Assembly: GCF_003932715.1 (NCBI RefSeq)
Contig: NZ_CP020700.1
Span: forward strand, 2,502,501-2,566,500
Length of the DNA: 64,000 bases
Direction: 5' to 3'
Source of the DNA: Streptomyces tsukubensis
GTDB lineage: Bacteria; Actinomycetota; Actinomycetes; Streptomycetales; Streptomycetaceae
Positions 1-8,195 of the stretch are shown here, piece after piece. Both the position numbers and the translations under genes were made by a program. Numbering within the stretch: position 1 is the stretch's first letter; every line of letters begins with the position of its first letter. Below the pieces are notes generated by a model. That model saw only the letters and a list, made by a program, of their open reading frames with translations. It ran no database searches and was not told where the DNA came from.

Positions 1-1158
1 AACGTGAAGCGCTTCGAGGACAGACACCCCAACATCACGGTGAAGACCGTCAAGAACATGACGGACGCGAAGATCCAGCAGGCGCTGCGGGCGGGCGGCT
101 CCCAGGCGCCGGACGTGATCGCGTCCTTCACCACCGACAGCGTCGGGAAGTTCTGCGACACCGGCGCCCTCGTCGACCTCGGTCCGTTTCTGAAGAAGGC
201 GGAGATCGACGCGGCGAAGGTGTTTCACCAGCCGCTCCTCGACTACACCCGGTTCGACGGCAACCAGTGCGCCCTGCCGCTGCTCAACGACGCCTACGGC
301 CTCTACTACAACAAGGACGCCTTCAAGAAGGCCGGGATCACCGCGCCGCCGAAGACCTGGAGCGAGTTCGAGCAGATCGCGAAGAAGCTCACCCGCCACC
401 GCGGCGACGGCTACGAGCAACTGGGCTTCATGCCGAACTACCACGGCTACGAGACCACGTCGATGCACTACGCGGCCCAGTGGTCCCCGACGTACTTCGA
501 CGCCAACGGAAAGTCGAACGTCGCCAAGGACCCGGCCTTCGCGAAGATGATGACCTTCCAGAAGCGGCTGGTGGACTCCCTCGGCGGATTCGCGAAACTG
601 GAGAAGTACCGGAATACCTTCGGCGACGAATGGGGCGCCGAACACCCCTTCCACACCGGCCGTGTCGCCATGCAGCTCGACGGCGAATGGCGGCTCGGCA
701 TGGCCGAGGACGCCGGTGTCGACTTCGAGATCGGTACGGCTCCGCTGCCGGTCGCCGACGAACTGGCCGCCGACTACGGAATGGGCTACCTCTCCGGCAC
801 GATCATGGGTATCGCGGCCACCAGCAAAAAGCAGAACGCGGCCTGGGAACTGGTGAAGTACATGACCACGGACACCGCCGCGGTGGTCGCCTTCGCCAAC
901 GGGATCCGCAATATCCCCTCCACCGTCGAGGCCCTGGAATCCCCCGATCTCCGCTTCGACCCGAGGTTCAGGACGTTCGTCGACATAGCGAAGCACCCGA
1001 AGTCGAGCACCACGCCCGCGCAGGTCGACGGCGGCGCCTACCAGGTCACCTTCCAGGACCTCGGCTACCGCTACGAATCCGGGAAGGTGAAGGATCTGCA
1101 GGCCGGTCTGGCCGAAACGGCCCGGCAGATCGACGTCGACATCGAGAAGCAGAAGTAG
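1..1158 (+). CDS. Sugar ABC transporter substrate-binding protein (5' truncated)
   Basis: Extracellular binding protein of a carbohydrate ABC importer (SBP_bac_1 class). It delivers a sugar, probably an oligosaccharide, to the two permeases encoded next. The window begins inside the gene: the frame is already open at base 1, and the signal peptide and lipobox expected of this family are missing, so the GTG at base 4 is not the real start. The visible part, about 385 residues, has the usual family features: a hinge region with LYYNKDAFKKAGI and TWSEFEQIAKKL, and the late segment GRVAMQLDGEWRLGM. The stop lies 17 nt before the first permease, so the genes form one operon. No ATPase is encoded here; Streptomyces sugar importers usually share the ATPase MsiK, encoded elsewhere. 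Substrate cannot be read from sequence, but the downstream glycosidase and kinase suggest a beta-glucoside or amino-sugar disaccharide. Confidence 0.93.
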   Translation, partial: NVKRFEDRHPNITVKTVKNMTDAKIQQALRAGGSQAPDVIASFTTDSVGKFCDTGALVDLGPFLKKAEIDAAKVFHQPLLDYTRFDGNQCALPLLNDAYGLYYNKDAFKKAGITAPPKTWSEFEQIAKKLTRHRGDGYEQLGFMPNYHGYETTSMHYAAQWSPTYFDANGKSNVAKDPAFAKMMTFQKRLVDSLGGFAKLEKYRNTFGDEWGAEHPFHTGRVAMQLDGEWRLGMAEDAGVDFEIGTAPLPVADELAADYGMGYLSGTIMGIAATSKKQNAAWELVKYMTTDTAAVVAFANGIRNIPSTVEALESPDLRFDPRFRTFVDIAKHPKSSTTPAQVDGGAYQVTFQDLGYRYESGKVKDLQAGLAETARQIDVDIEKQK

Positions 1159-1175
1159 CGGCGGACCGGGCCCGG

Positions 1176-2117
1176 ATGACCACCTACACCCTGCGCTCGA
1201 AGCGCCGCAGATCGGCGCTCCGCACCGTCGCCTTCCTGTCGCCCTGGCTCATCGGCTTCGGGCTGTTCTTCGCCTATCCGCTGGTCTCGACCGTCTACTT
1301 CTCCTTTATGAAGTACGACGGATTCCGCCCGCCCGTCCCCAACGGAGTGGAGAACTGGACCTATGTCTTCACCGAATACCGGCTGTTCTGGCCCGCACTG
1401 CGGAACACGCTCTGGCTGGTCGTCGTCATGGTCGGCTGCCGGGTGGTGTTCGGGCTGGGCATCGGACTGCTGGTGATCCGGATAAAGAGCGGCGGCGGAG
1501 TGTTCCGTACCCTCTTCTATCTGCCGTATCTCGCCCCGCCGGTCGCCGCGACACTGGCTTTCGTCTTTCTGCTCAACCCCGGTACGGGTCCGGTGAATTC
1601 CGTTCTGGAGTCCCTGGGCCTGCCCGCCCCCGGCTGGTTCACCGACCCCGACTGGTCCCGGCCCGCGCTCACCGCGCTGGCGCTCTGGGGCATCGGCGAT
1701 CTGATGGTGATCTTCATGGCGGCGCTGCTGGACGTACCAAAGGAGCAGTACGAGGCGGCCGAACTGGACGGCGCCTCGGCCTTCGGCCGGTTCCGCCACA
1801 TCACCCTGCCGCATATCTCCCCGATCGTGCTGTTCGCCGTGGTCACCGGGGTCATCCAGACGATGCAGTACTACACGCAGCCGCTGGTGGCCGGGAAGGT
1901 CGCGTCCGGGATCATCGGCGGCAGCGGGCAGCAGTTCGAGCCCGGCTATCCCGAGAAGTCCACCCTCACCCTCCCCCAGCTCGTCTACGACATCGGCTTC
2001 CAGCGCTTCGACTACGGTTCGGCTGCCGTCGTCGCGCTCGTCCTGTTCGCGCTGTCGATGCTCTTCACCGTCGTGCTGATGCGCCGCAGCAGCGGACTGA
2101 TCGGGCCGGGTGACTGA
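1176..2117 (+). CDS. Sugar ABC transporter permease, MalF/UgpA type
   Basis: Inner-membrane permease of the binding-protein-dependent sugar importer, about 313 residues with six predicted membrane segments. The first hydrophobic segment follows a short basic N-terminus (residues about 14-38). The cytoplasmic EAA loop that docks the ATPase is visible as YEAAELDGASAFGRFRHITLP. The ATG at 1176 gives the normal family length; the open frame extends much further upstream, but only as a shadow of the binding-protein gene. The stop overlaps the GTG of the second permease by 8 nt, which indicates translational coupling and a heterodimeric permease. Assignment to family is firm; the transported sugar is unknown. 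Confidence 0.95.
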   Translation: MTTYTLRSKRRRSALRTVAFLSPWLIGFGLFFAYPLVSTVYFSFMKYDGFRPPVPNGVENWTYVFTEYRLFWPALRNTLWLVVVMVGCRVVFGLGIGLLVIRIKSGGGVFRTLFYLPYLAPPVAATLAFVFLLNPGTGPVNSVLESLGLPAPGWFTDPDWSRPALTALALWGIGDLMVIFMAALLDVPKEQYEAAELDGASAFGRFRHITLPHISPIVLFAVVTGVIQTMQYYTQPLVAGKVASGIIGGSGQQFEPGYPEKSTLTLPQLVYDIGFQRFDYGSAAVVALVLFALSMLFTVVLMRRSSGLIGPGD

Positions 2118-2997
2118 GATGGCAGCCACTCACCGGGGCGGCCGGCCCACAACCGCCGCCCGCGCGGCCCGGCGCCGTGCCGTACTCCACTGGATAGGCG
2201 TCCACGCACTCGCCGTCGCCGCCGCGCTCTTCTTCGTCCTGCCGTTCGTCTTCGTCCTGCTGACCTCTCTGATGAGCGACCAGCAGGCACTGACCCGGGA
2301 CCTGGTCCCGCGCACCTGGCAGTGGGAGAACTACACCCGGGTCCTCGACACACCCGGCTTCCTCACCTGGTGGCGCAACACCCTGCTCTACGCCGGGCTG
2401 GGCACCGTACTGACCGTGGTGTCGTCGATCCCGGTGGCCTACGCACTGGCCAAGTTCCGCTTCCGCGGACGGCGGCTCGCGATGATGCTGGTGATCTCCA
2501 TGATGATGCTGCCACCACAGGTGATCATCATTCCGATGTATCTGTTCTGGGCGAAGGAAATGGACCTGGCGGGCACTCTGTGGCCGCTGATCGTCCCGAT
2601 GGCGTTCGGTGACGCCTTCTCCGTCTTCCTGCTGCGGCAGTTCCTGCTGACCGTCCCCGACGAGTATCTGGACGCGGCACGGGTCGACGGCTGCGGGGAG
2701 GTGCGGACCCTGCTCAAGGTGGTCCTGCCGATGGCGAAGCCCGGTATCGCCGCCGTCGCGCTGTTCCAGTTCTTCTACGCCTGGAACGACTACTTCGGCC
2801 CCCAGATCTACGCCTCCGAGAACCCGGCCGCCTGGACGCTCAGCTACGGCCTCGAATCGTTCAAGGGCGCACACCATACCGACTGGAATCTGACCATGGC
2901 CGCAACCGTGCTGGTCATGGCACCCGTGATCCTCGTCTTCTTCTTCGCCCAGCGGGCGTTCGTCGAGGGAGTCACACTGACCGGAGTGAAGGGCTAG
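2110..2997 (+). CDS. Sugar ABC transporter permease, MalG/LacG type
   Basis: Second inner-membrane permease of the importer, 295 residues from a GTG at 2110; an ATG nine bases later is an alternative start. Six membrane segments are predicted, the first after a basic N-terminal stretch. The EAA loop reads EYLDAARVDGCGEVRTLLKV, the expected ATPase-docking motif of MalG-like proteins. It overlaps the upstream permease by 8 nt and ends 7 nt before the glycosidase gene, so import and breakdown are co-expressed. The partner ATPase is not encoded in this operon. Confidence 0.95.
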   Translation: MTEMAATHRGGRPTTAARAARRRAVLHWIGVHALAVAAALFFVLPFVFVLLTSLMSDQQALTRDLVPRTWQWENYTRVLDTPGFLTWWRNTLLYAGLGTVLTVVSSIPVAYALAKFRFRGRRLAMMLVISMMMLPPQVIIIPMYLFWAKEMDLAGTLWPLIVPMAFGDAFSVFLLRQFLLTVPDEYLDAARVDGCGEVRTLLKVVLPMAKPGIAAVALFQFFYAWNDYFGPQIYASENPAAWTLSYGLESFKGAHHTDWNLTMAATVLVMAPVILVFFFAQRAFVEGVTLTGVKG

Positions 2998-3004
2998 GAA
3001 ACGT

Positions 3005-4270
3005 ATGAAACTGGCAGTCGTGGGTGGCGGATCCACCTATACACCGGAGCTGATCGACGGATTCGCCCGGCTGCGGGACACGCTCCCGATCAGCGAACTG
3101 GTCCTCGTCGACCCGGCGGCGGACCGTCTGGAGCTGGTGGGCGGACTGGCCCGGCGGATCTTCGCCAAGCAGGGACACGGCGGACGGATCACCACCACCG
3201 CGGATCTGGACGCGGGCGTCGAAGGCGCCGACGCCGTCCTGCTCCAGCTGCGGATCGGCGGGCAGGAGGCCCGGCTCCAGGACGAGACCTGGCCGCTGGA
3301 GTGCGGCTGCGTCGGCCAGGAGACCACGGGCGCGGGCGGACTGGCGAAGGCGCTGCGCACGGTACCCGTCGTCCTCGACATCGCGGAGCGGGTCCGCCGC
3401 GCCAACCCGGACGCGTGGATCATCGACTTCACCAATCCCGTGGGGATCGTCACCCGGGCGCTGCTGACGGCCGGGCACAAGGCCGTCGGGCTCTGCAACG
3501 TCGCCATCGGATTCCAGCGCAAGTTCGCGAAACTGCTGGACGTCACGCCTTCAGAGGTCCATCTCGACCATATCGGGCTCAACCATCTGACCTGGGAGAC
3601 CGGGGTCCGGATCGGCGGTCCCGACGGCGAGGACCGGCTGCCGGAGCTGATCGCCGCCCACGGCGAGGCGATCGCCGGCGATCTGCGGCTGCCGCGGGCG
3701 CTGCTGGACCGGCTCGGCACGGTCCCCTCGTACTATCTGCGCTACTTCTACGCCCACGACGAGGTCGTCGAGGAGCTGCGGACCAAGCCGTCCCGGGCCG
3801 CCGAGGTCGCCGAGATGGAACGGCAGCTGCTGACGATGTACGGGGATCCCTCGCTGGACACCAAGCCGGAACTGCTCGCCAAGCGCGGCGGCGCCTACTA
3901 CTCGGAGGCGGCGGTCGATCTGGCCGCGGCCCTGCTGGGCGGCGCGGGCAGCCCGTACCAGGTCGTCAACACCACCAACAACGGGACGCTGCCCTTCCTG
4001 CCGGACGACGCGGTCGTCGAGGTCCAGGCCGCTGTCGGGGCCAAGGGGGCAGCGCCGCTGCCGGTGCCGCGGGTCGATCCGCTGTACGCGGGGCTGATCG
4101 CGAACGTGACGGCGTACGAGGACCTCGCGCTGGACGCGGCGCTGCGCGGCGGCCGGGAGCGGGTGTTCCGGGCCCTGCTCGCGCACCCGCTGATCGGCCA
4201 GTACACCTACGCCGAGCAGCTCACCGACAAGCTGATCGCGCACAACCGGGAGCATCTGGCGTGGGCGTGA
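3005..4270 (+). CDS. Family 4 glycosidase, 6-phospho-beta-glucosidase type
   Basis: Cytoplasmic GH4 hydrolase, 421 residues, the usual length. GH4 enzymes cleave phosphorylated disaccharides by an oxidation-elimination mechanism that needs NAD+ and a divalent metal. The N-terminus carries the dinucleotide-binding GGGSTYTPEL (residues 7-16). The metal-ligand cysteine lies in LCNVAIGFQ near residue 164, and the conserved histidine in GLNHLTWE near residue 197. It overlaps the downstream kinase gene by 10 nt. The pairing is informative: an ABC importer delivers unphosphorylated sugar, so a GH4 enzyme wanting a 6-phospho substrate would need a cytoplasmic kinase, and one is encoded next. That logic is inference; some GH4 members act on unphosphorylated substrates. 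Confidence 0.93.
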   Translation: MKLAVVGGGSTYTPELIDGFARLRDTLPISELVLVDPAADRLELVGGLARRIFAKQGHGGRITTTADLDAGVEGADAVLLQLRIGGQEARLQDETWPLECGCVGQETTGAGGLAKALRTVPVVLDIAERVRRANPDAWIIDFTNPVGIVTRALLTAGHKAVGLCNVAIGFQRKFAKLLDVTPSEVHLDHIGLNHLTWETGVRIGGPDGEDRLPELIAAHGEAIAGDLRLPRALLDRLGTVPSYYLRYFYAHDEVVEELRTKPSRAAEVAEMERQLLTMYGDPSLDTKPELLAKRGGAYYSEAAVDLAAALLGGAGSPYQVVNTTNNGTLPFLPDDAVVEVQAAVGAKGAAPLPVPRVDPLYAGLIANVTAYEDLALDAALRGGRERVFRALLAHPLIGQYTYAEQLTDKLIAHNREHLAWA

Positions 4271-5250
4271 CCGCAGCGGTCCTCGCGATCGACGCGGGCA
4301 ACAGCAAGACCGACGCCGTCTTCGTCGGAGCGGACGGTTCGGTGCTCGGATCGGCCCGGGCTGCGGTGGGCTTCCAGCCTCCGAAGGTCGGCGTCGTCGC
4401 CGCCGTGGAGGCGTTGGCGGGCACCGTGGCGGCGGCGCGGGAGGCCGCGGCCACGGCGGGCCGGCCCGTCGACCGGGTCGAGCACGTCTCGGCATGTCTC
4501 GCCAACGCCGATCTGCCGGTGGAGGAAGAGGAGCTGACGGCAGCGCTGCACGCCCGGGGCTGGGGGCGTACGACGGTGGTGCGCAACGATACGTTCGCGC
4601 TGCTGCGCGCCGCGGTGGACGAGCCGCGGGGCGTCGCGGTCGTCTGCGGCGCGGGCATCAACTGCGTCGGCATGCTCCCGGACGGGCGGACCGCCCGCTT
4701 CCCCGCCATCGGCAAGATCTCCGGCGACTGGGGCGGGGGGCTCGGTCTCGCCGAGGAGTCCCTGTGGAACGCCGCCCGCGCGGAGGACGGCAGGGGCATG
4801 CACACGGCCCTGGCCCGGACACTGCCGGAGCACTTCGGGCTCGGCTCGATGGCCGCGCTGATCGAAGCGCTGCACCGGCGGACGATTCCGTACGCGCGGG
4901 TGCACGAGCTGACCCCGGTCCTCTTCGCCACCAGTGCGCAGGGGGACCCGGTGGCCATGGGGCTGGTCCAGCGGCTCGCGGACGAGGTCGTCACGATGGC
5001 CGCGGTGACGCTGGAGCGGCTGGGGCTGCTGGACGACGAGGTGCCGGTGGTGCTGGGCGGGAGCGTGCTCGCGGCCCGGCACCCCGAACTGGAGGCCCGG
5101 ATCGCCGAGTCGCTGGCGGTGAGGGCGCCGAAGGCGGGGCTGCGCTGGCTGACGGCGCCGCCGGTGCTCGGTGCGGTCCTGCTGGGGCTCGACGGGGTGG
5201 GGGCGCCGCCGGAGGCGGGGGCGCGGATCCGCGGGCATTACGGGGTGTGA
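4261..5250 (+). CDS. BadF/BadG/BcrA-type sugar kinase, N-acetylglucosamine kinase-like
   Basis: Cytoplasmic ATP-dependent kinase of the ASKHA fold, about 329 residues. The phosphate-1 motif is IDAGNSKTD near the N-terminus, VVCGAGINCVG forms the central phosphate-binding loop, and SGDWGGG is the conserved sugar-kinase turn. Mammalian and bacterial GlcNAc kinases share this pattern. The GTG at 4261 is preferred because a GGGAG lies 8 nt upstream; the GTG at 4267, forming a 4-nt GTGA overlap with the glycosidase stop, is the alternative. It is the last gene of the sugar operon and is followed directly by a strong hairpin. Likely role: phosphorylating the imported sugar or its hydrolysis product so that it can enter the hexose or amino-sugar pathway. 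Confidence 0.87.
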   Translation: MGVTAAVLAIDAGNSKTDAVFVGADGSVLGSARAAVGFQPPKVGVVAAVEALAGTVAAAREAAATAGRPVDRVEHVSACLANADLPVEEEELTAALHARGWGRTTVVRNDTFALLRAAVDEPRGVAVVCGAGINCVGMLPDGRTARFPAIGKISGDWGGGLGLAEESLWNAARAEDGRGMHTALARTLPEHFGLGSMAALIEALHRRTIPYARVHELTPVLFATSAQGDPVAMGLVQRLADEVVTMAAVTLERLGLLDDEVPVVLGGSVLAARHPELEARIAESLAVRAPKAGLRWLTAPPVLGAVLLGLDGVGAPPEAGARIRGHYGV

Positions 5251-5260
5251 GGAGCGCCCT

Positions 5261-5287
5261 GGGGTCCCGGGAGCTTCCCGGGACCCC
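5261..5287 (+). terminator. Strong terminator of the sugar operon
   Basis: Perfect 12-bp inverted repeat, GGGGTCCCGGGA paired with TCCCGGGACCCC, around a 3-nt loop. It begins 11 nt after the kinase stop. There is no T-tract, as is common for Streptomyces terminators. Confidence 0.85.
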
Positions 5288-5661
5288 TGGTGTACGTCCC
5301 CGGCGTCCGGCCGGTGGCAGGGTTGCGGCCCCCGGGGAGTACGGGGTGAAACACCGTTGGCGTGGTGTCGCCATTTCCCGTTCCGGGGCCGGGGGGAGGG
5401 AACCGGGGGCGGACCGCGAGCGTATTCACGATGAGATACGGCGCCGGGGGCGGCGGGCAGGCCGTCCGGCCGGTTCGGCGTCCGATGGGCGGGAAGGCCG
5501 GGAGCGGCTCCGGTGGACAGGAAGGCCGGAAGCGGCTCTCCTGTGCAAGATCGAGTCAAGGCTGCTGTGCGCAGCGGCCATCGCCGCCATACTTCTCGCC
5601 ATGGGGGTCGGCCCCACCCGCCGGGGGGCGGGACGCCGTCAGCGACCGAGGGGGAGGTCAC
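5288..5661. other. Intergenic region upstream of the signalling cluster
   Basis: About 370 bases without a supported gene between the sugar-operon terminator and the membrane sensor gene. It must contain the promoter for the 5662-16921 cluster. I see a good ribosome-binding site (GGGGGAGG just before 5662) but no convincing -35/-10 pair or operator. Confidence 0.5.
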
Positions 5662-7107
5662 GTGACACACCCGCCGGACGTGCGCACCGCGCATCCGTCG
5701 GCTCCCGCGTCCGCGCCCGGATCCGGACCCGCCGGACCCGTTCCGCCGGGCCCGGTGCCGGATCCCCGGCCGGGGCCCGAAGGCGGGCTCGTCACGGGAC
5801 CGATGGGCGCCGCGGAGGCGATGGCGAGGCTGCGTGCGGCGGCGACGACCGAGCCGGGGAAGCTGCGGATCGTCGGAGCGGTGCTGGCCGCCCTGGTGAT
5901 CGCCTTCGGCGCGGTCACCGCGATGGAAGTGTCCGACCGGGCCGCCGCCGCCGACGACGTCGTCAGCCGCAGTCAGCCGCTGAGCGCCGACGCGGCCCTG
6001 GTCTACCGCTCTCTCGCCGATGCCGACACCGCCGCGTCCAGCGGTTTCCTCGCGGGCGCCGCCGCGGAACCGCGGGCCGTCCGGGACCGGTACGAGAAGG
6101 ACATCACCCTCGCCTCCCGGCTGCTGGTCAAGGCCGCCACGCACACGGACGCCGACAGCGAGTCGGGTCTCCAGATCCGCAGGCTCAACGAACAGCTCCC
6201 GGTCTACACGGGCTATGTGGAGACCGCCCGCTCCTACAACCGCCAGGGCAAACCGCTGGGCGGCGCCTATCTGCGGTTCGCCAACGAGCGGATGACGAAG
6301 GTCCTGCTCCCCGCCGCCCAGAAGCTGTACGACGCGGAGACGGCCCGGCTGGACCGCGACGACGACGCCGCCACTGCCTGGCCGCTGTTCGCCCTCCTCG
6401 CCGGGGTCGTCGCGCTCGGCGCCCTCGGGGTGGCCCAGCGGCGCAACTATCTCCGTACCAACCGGGTCTTCAACCAGGGGCTGCTGGCCGCCACGGCCGC
6501 GTCCACGGTCCTGCTGCTGTGGCTCGTCGCCGCGCACACGGTGGCCTCGTCGCAGCTCGGCGAGGCGCGCACCAGCGGGCAGAACTCCCTGCAGGCGCTC
6601 AACGAAGCGCGGATCGGTTCACTGAAGGCCCGCGCCAACGAGAACCTCGTCCTGGTCGCCCGGGGCGCGGTCCTCACCGACGACGGCAAGAACGACAAGT
6701 ACGAGACGGAGTACCGGGAGAACATGGGCGTCCTGGCCGACGCGCTCGGGCGGGCCCACCGGCTGGCCGACGATGCCCGGGGGACCGCCCCGCTGGACGC
6801 GGCGGCCAAGAGCCTCGACACCTGGCAGACCCGGCACGAGCAGGCCGGCCGGACCGACCGGGCCGGTGACTACGAGGGTGCGCTGACGAAGGTCATCGGC
6901 GGCAAGGGGTCGACGGGCGAGTCGTTCGACGAGGTGGACGCCGCGCTGGACCGGGCCCTGGCGCACGAGCAGCGGGAGTTCACCCGGGCCGCGGAGAACG
7001 GCCGGGGCGCCTTCGGGCTGCTGCCCGTGGGCGCAGCCGGGCTCGGCGTGCTGGCCGCGCTGGGCGCGGTCCTCGGGATCAACCGCAGACTGTCGGAGTA
7101 CCGGTGA
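5662..7107 (+). CDS. glnX: Four-helix-bundle membrane sensor, GlnX-like
   Basis: Predicted 481-residue membrane protein. A proline-rich cytoplasmic N-terminus of about 68 residues is followed by TM1 (69-90), a helical extracytoplasmic domain (91-240), a TM2/TM3 pair (241-260 and 281-300), a second helical extracytoplasmic domain (301-450) and TM4 (about 452-473). The two outside domains look like four-helix-bundle sensors and contain no enzyme motif. The start is the GTG at 5662, directly after GGGGAGG. Order and topology match Mycobacterium GlnX, which lies beside glnH and pknG and passes the amino-acid signal from GlnH to the kinase PknG. The assignment rests on topology and gene order, not on recognised sequence motifs. 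It overlaps the next gene by 4 nt. Confidence 0.75.
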   Translation: MTHPPDVRTAHPSAPASAPGSGPAGPVPPGPVPDPRPGPEGGLVTGPMGAAEAMARLRAAATTEPGKLRIVGAVLAALVIAFGAVTAMEVSDRAAAADDVVSRSQPLSADAALVYRSLADADTAASSGFLAGAAAEPRAVRDRYEKDITLASRLLVKAATHTDADSESGLQIRRLNEQLPVYTGYVETARSYNRQGKPLGGAYLRFANERMTKVLLPAAQKLYDAETARLDRDDDAATAWPLFALLAGVVALGALGVAQRRNYLRTNRVFNQGLLAATAASTVLLLWLVAAHTVASSQLGEARTSGQNSLQALNEARIGSLKARANENLVLVARGAVLTDDGKNDKYETEYRENMGVLADALGRAHRLADDARGTAPLDAAAKSLDTWQTRHEQAGRTDRAGDYEGALTKVIGGKGSTGESFDEVDAALDRALAHEQREFTRAAENGRGAFGLLPVGAAGLGVLAALGAVLGINRRLSEYR

Positions 7108-8168
7108 GAGGGGGCGTGATGAACGACTCCGGCGGGGACGGGACCGCTGCCGCGACGAGGCGTCCCACCCCCCGGGGCTGGGGCGGGGTGGCCGCGATGG
7201 CCGCCGTCTGTGCCCTGGCCGCCGGGACGCTGATCCCGCTGTCCCGGGACGCGGGGAGCGCGATCGCCGCTCCGGACGCACCGGATCCGGCGGGCGGGGT
7301 GACCCGGGTGGCCCCGGCCACCACCGAACCGTGCGAGTCCCCCGAGGCCTCCCTGCCGCCGTCCGCCGACGACGGCCCGACCATCGACGCCATCAAGAAG
7401 CGCGGCCATCTGATCGTCGGTGTCGACCAGAACAGCTACCGCTGGGGCTACCGCGATCCGGCGACCGGGGCCATCGCGGGCTTCGACATCGACCTGGCAC
7501 GGGCGATCGCGGTGAACATCTTCGGCAGCAAGAAGAACGCCGTGGTGTTCCGGGCCATCCCCACCAACCAGCGGATACCCGCCCTGAACAACGGCACGGT
7601 GGACATCGTGGTCCGCACGATGACCATCAACTGCGCCCGGATCCGGCAGGTCGCCTTCTCCACCGCCTACTTCCAGGCCGGGCAGCAGATCCTCGCGTCC
7701 AAAAGCTCCCCCATCAGCGGGTACAACGCCACCCTCAAGGGCAAGCGGGTCTGCTCGGCGGAGGGCTCCACGGCCTATGAGGCGCTGGAGAAGAACGCGT
7801 TCGGCTCGGTCTTCAAGGACGCGGGCGACGGCCGCCCGGACGACGAGGACATCCTGACCGTCCCCAATCAGCTCGACTGTCTCGTCCGGCTCCAGCAGGG
7901 ACTGGTGGACGCGGTCCTCACGGACAACGCCCTCGCCGCCGGCCAGGCCGCCCAGGACCCGGCGGTCGAGCTGAAGGGCGACAAACCGTTCACCACCGAG
8001 TACTACGGCGTGGCCACCAAGCTCGGCAAGGACGATCTGGTGCGCCGGATCAACCACGTACTGGAGGAGTACCGCAAGGGCGAATGGACCCTCGCCTACC
8101 AGAAGTGGCTGAAGGCCGATCTGCCCGAGATATCCGGGCCGCCCGCTCCCAAGTACCGCACCGGCTGA
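7104..8168 (+). CDS. glnH: Amino-acid binding protein (SBP_bac_3), GlnH-like sensor component
   Basis: Extracytoplasmic binding protein of the polar amino-acid family (SBP_bac_3), about 350 residues. One hydrophobic segment (about residues 26-45) is followed by a Pro/Ala-rich spacer, then the binding fold from about residue 90: KKRGHLIVGVDQNSYRWGY, then GFDIDLARAIA, then TVDIVVRTMTIN and GSTAYEALE. No permease or ABC ATPase genes follow; instead it lies between a GlnX-like sensor and a PknG-like kinase, as GlnH does in mycobacteria, where it senses aspartate/glutamate rather than importing it. Unlike a typical GlnH it has no lipobox (the only cysteine in the hydrophobic segment follows AAV), so it is probably anchored by an uncleaved helix. 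Starts at 7104, 7116 and 7119 are all possible; 7104 gives a 4-nt overlap. Confidence 0.85.
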   Translation: MRGGVMNDSGGDGTAAATRRPTPRGWGGVAAMAAVCALAAGTLIPLSRDAGSAIAAPDAPDPAGGVTRVAPATTEPCESPEASLPPSADDGPTIDAIKKRGHLIVGVDQNSYRWGYRDPATGAIAGFDIDLARAIAVNIFGSKKNAVVFRAIPTNQRIPALNNGTVDIVVRTMTINCARIRQVAFSTAYFQAGQQILASKSSPISGYNATLKGKRVCSAEGSTAYEALEKNAFGSVFKDAGDGRPDDEDILTVPNQLDCLVRLQQGLVDAVLTDNALAAGQAAQDPAVELKGDKPFTTEYYGVATKLGKDDLVRRINHVLEEYRKGEWTLAYQKWLKADLPEISGPPAPKYRTG

Positions 8169-8195
8169 CCGCGGCAGAGACGAAAGAGGTGATGG

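Noticed and set aside
1071..2129. Long antisense frames such as the minus-strand 352-codon frame over the first permease
   Set aside because: High-GC shadow of a clearly assigned gene; composition is Gly/Arg/Asp-rich without family features. Similar shadows over nearly every gene were left out.
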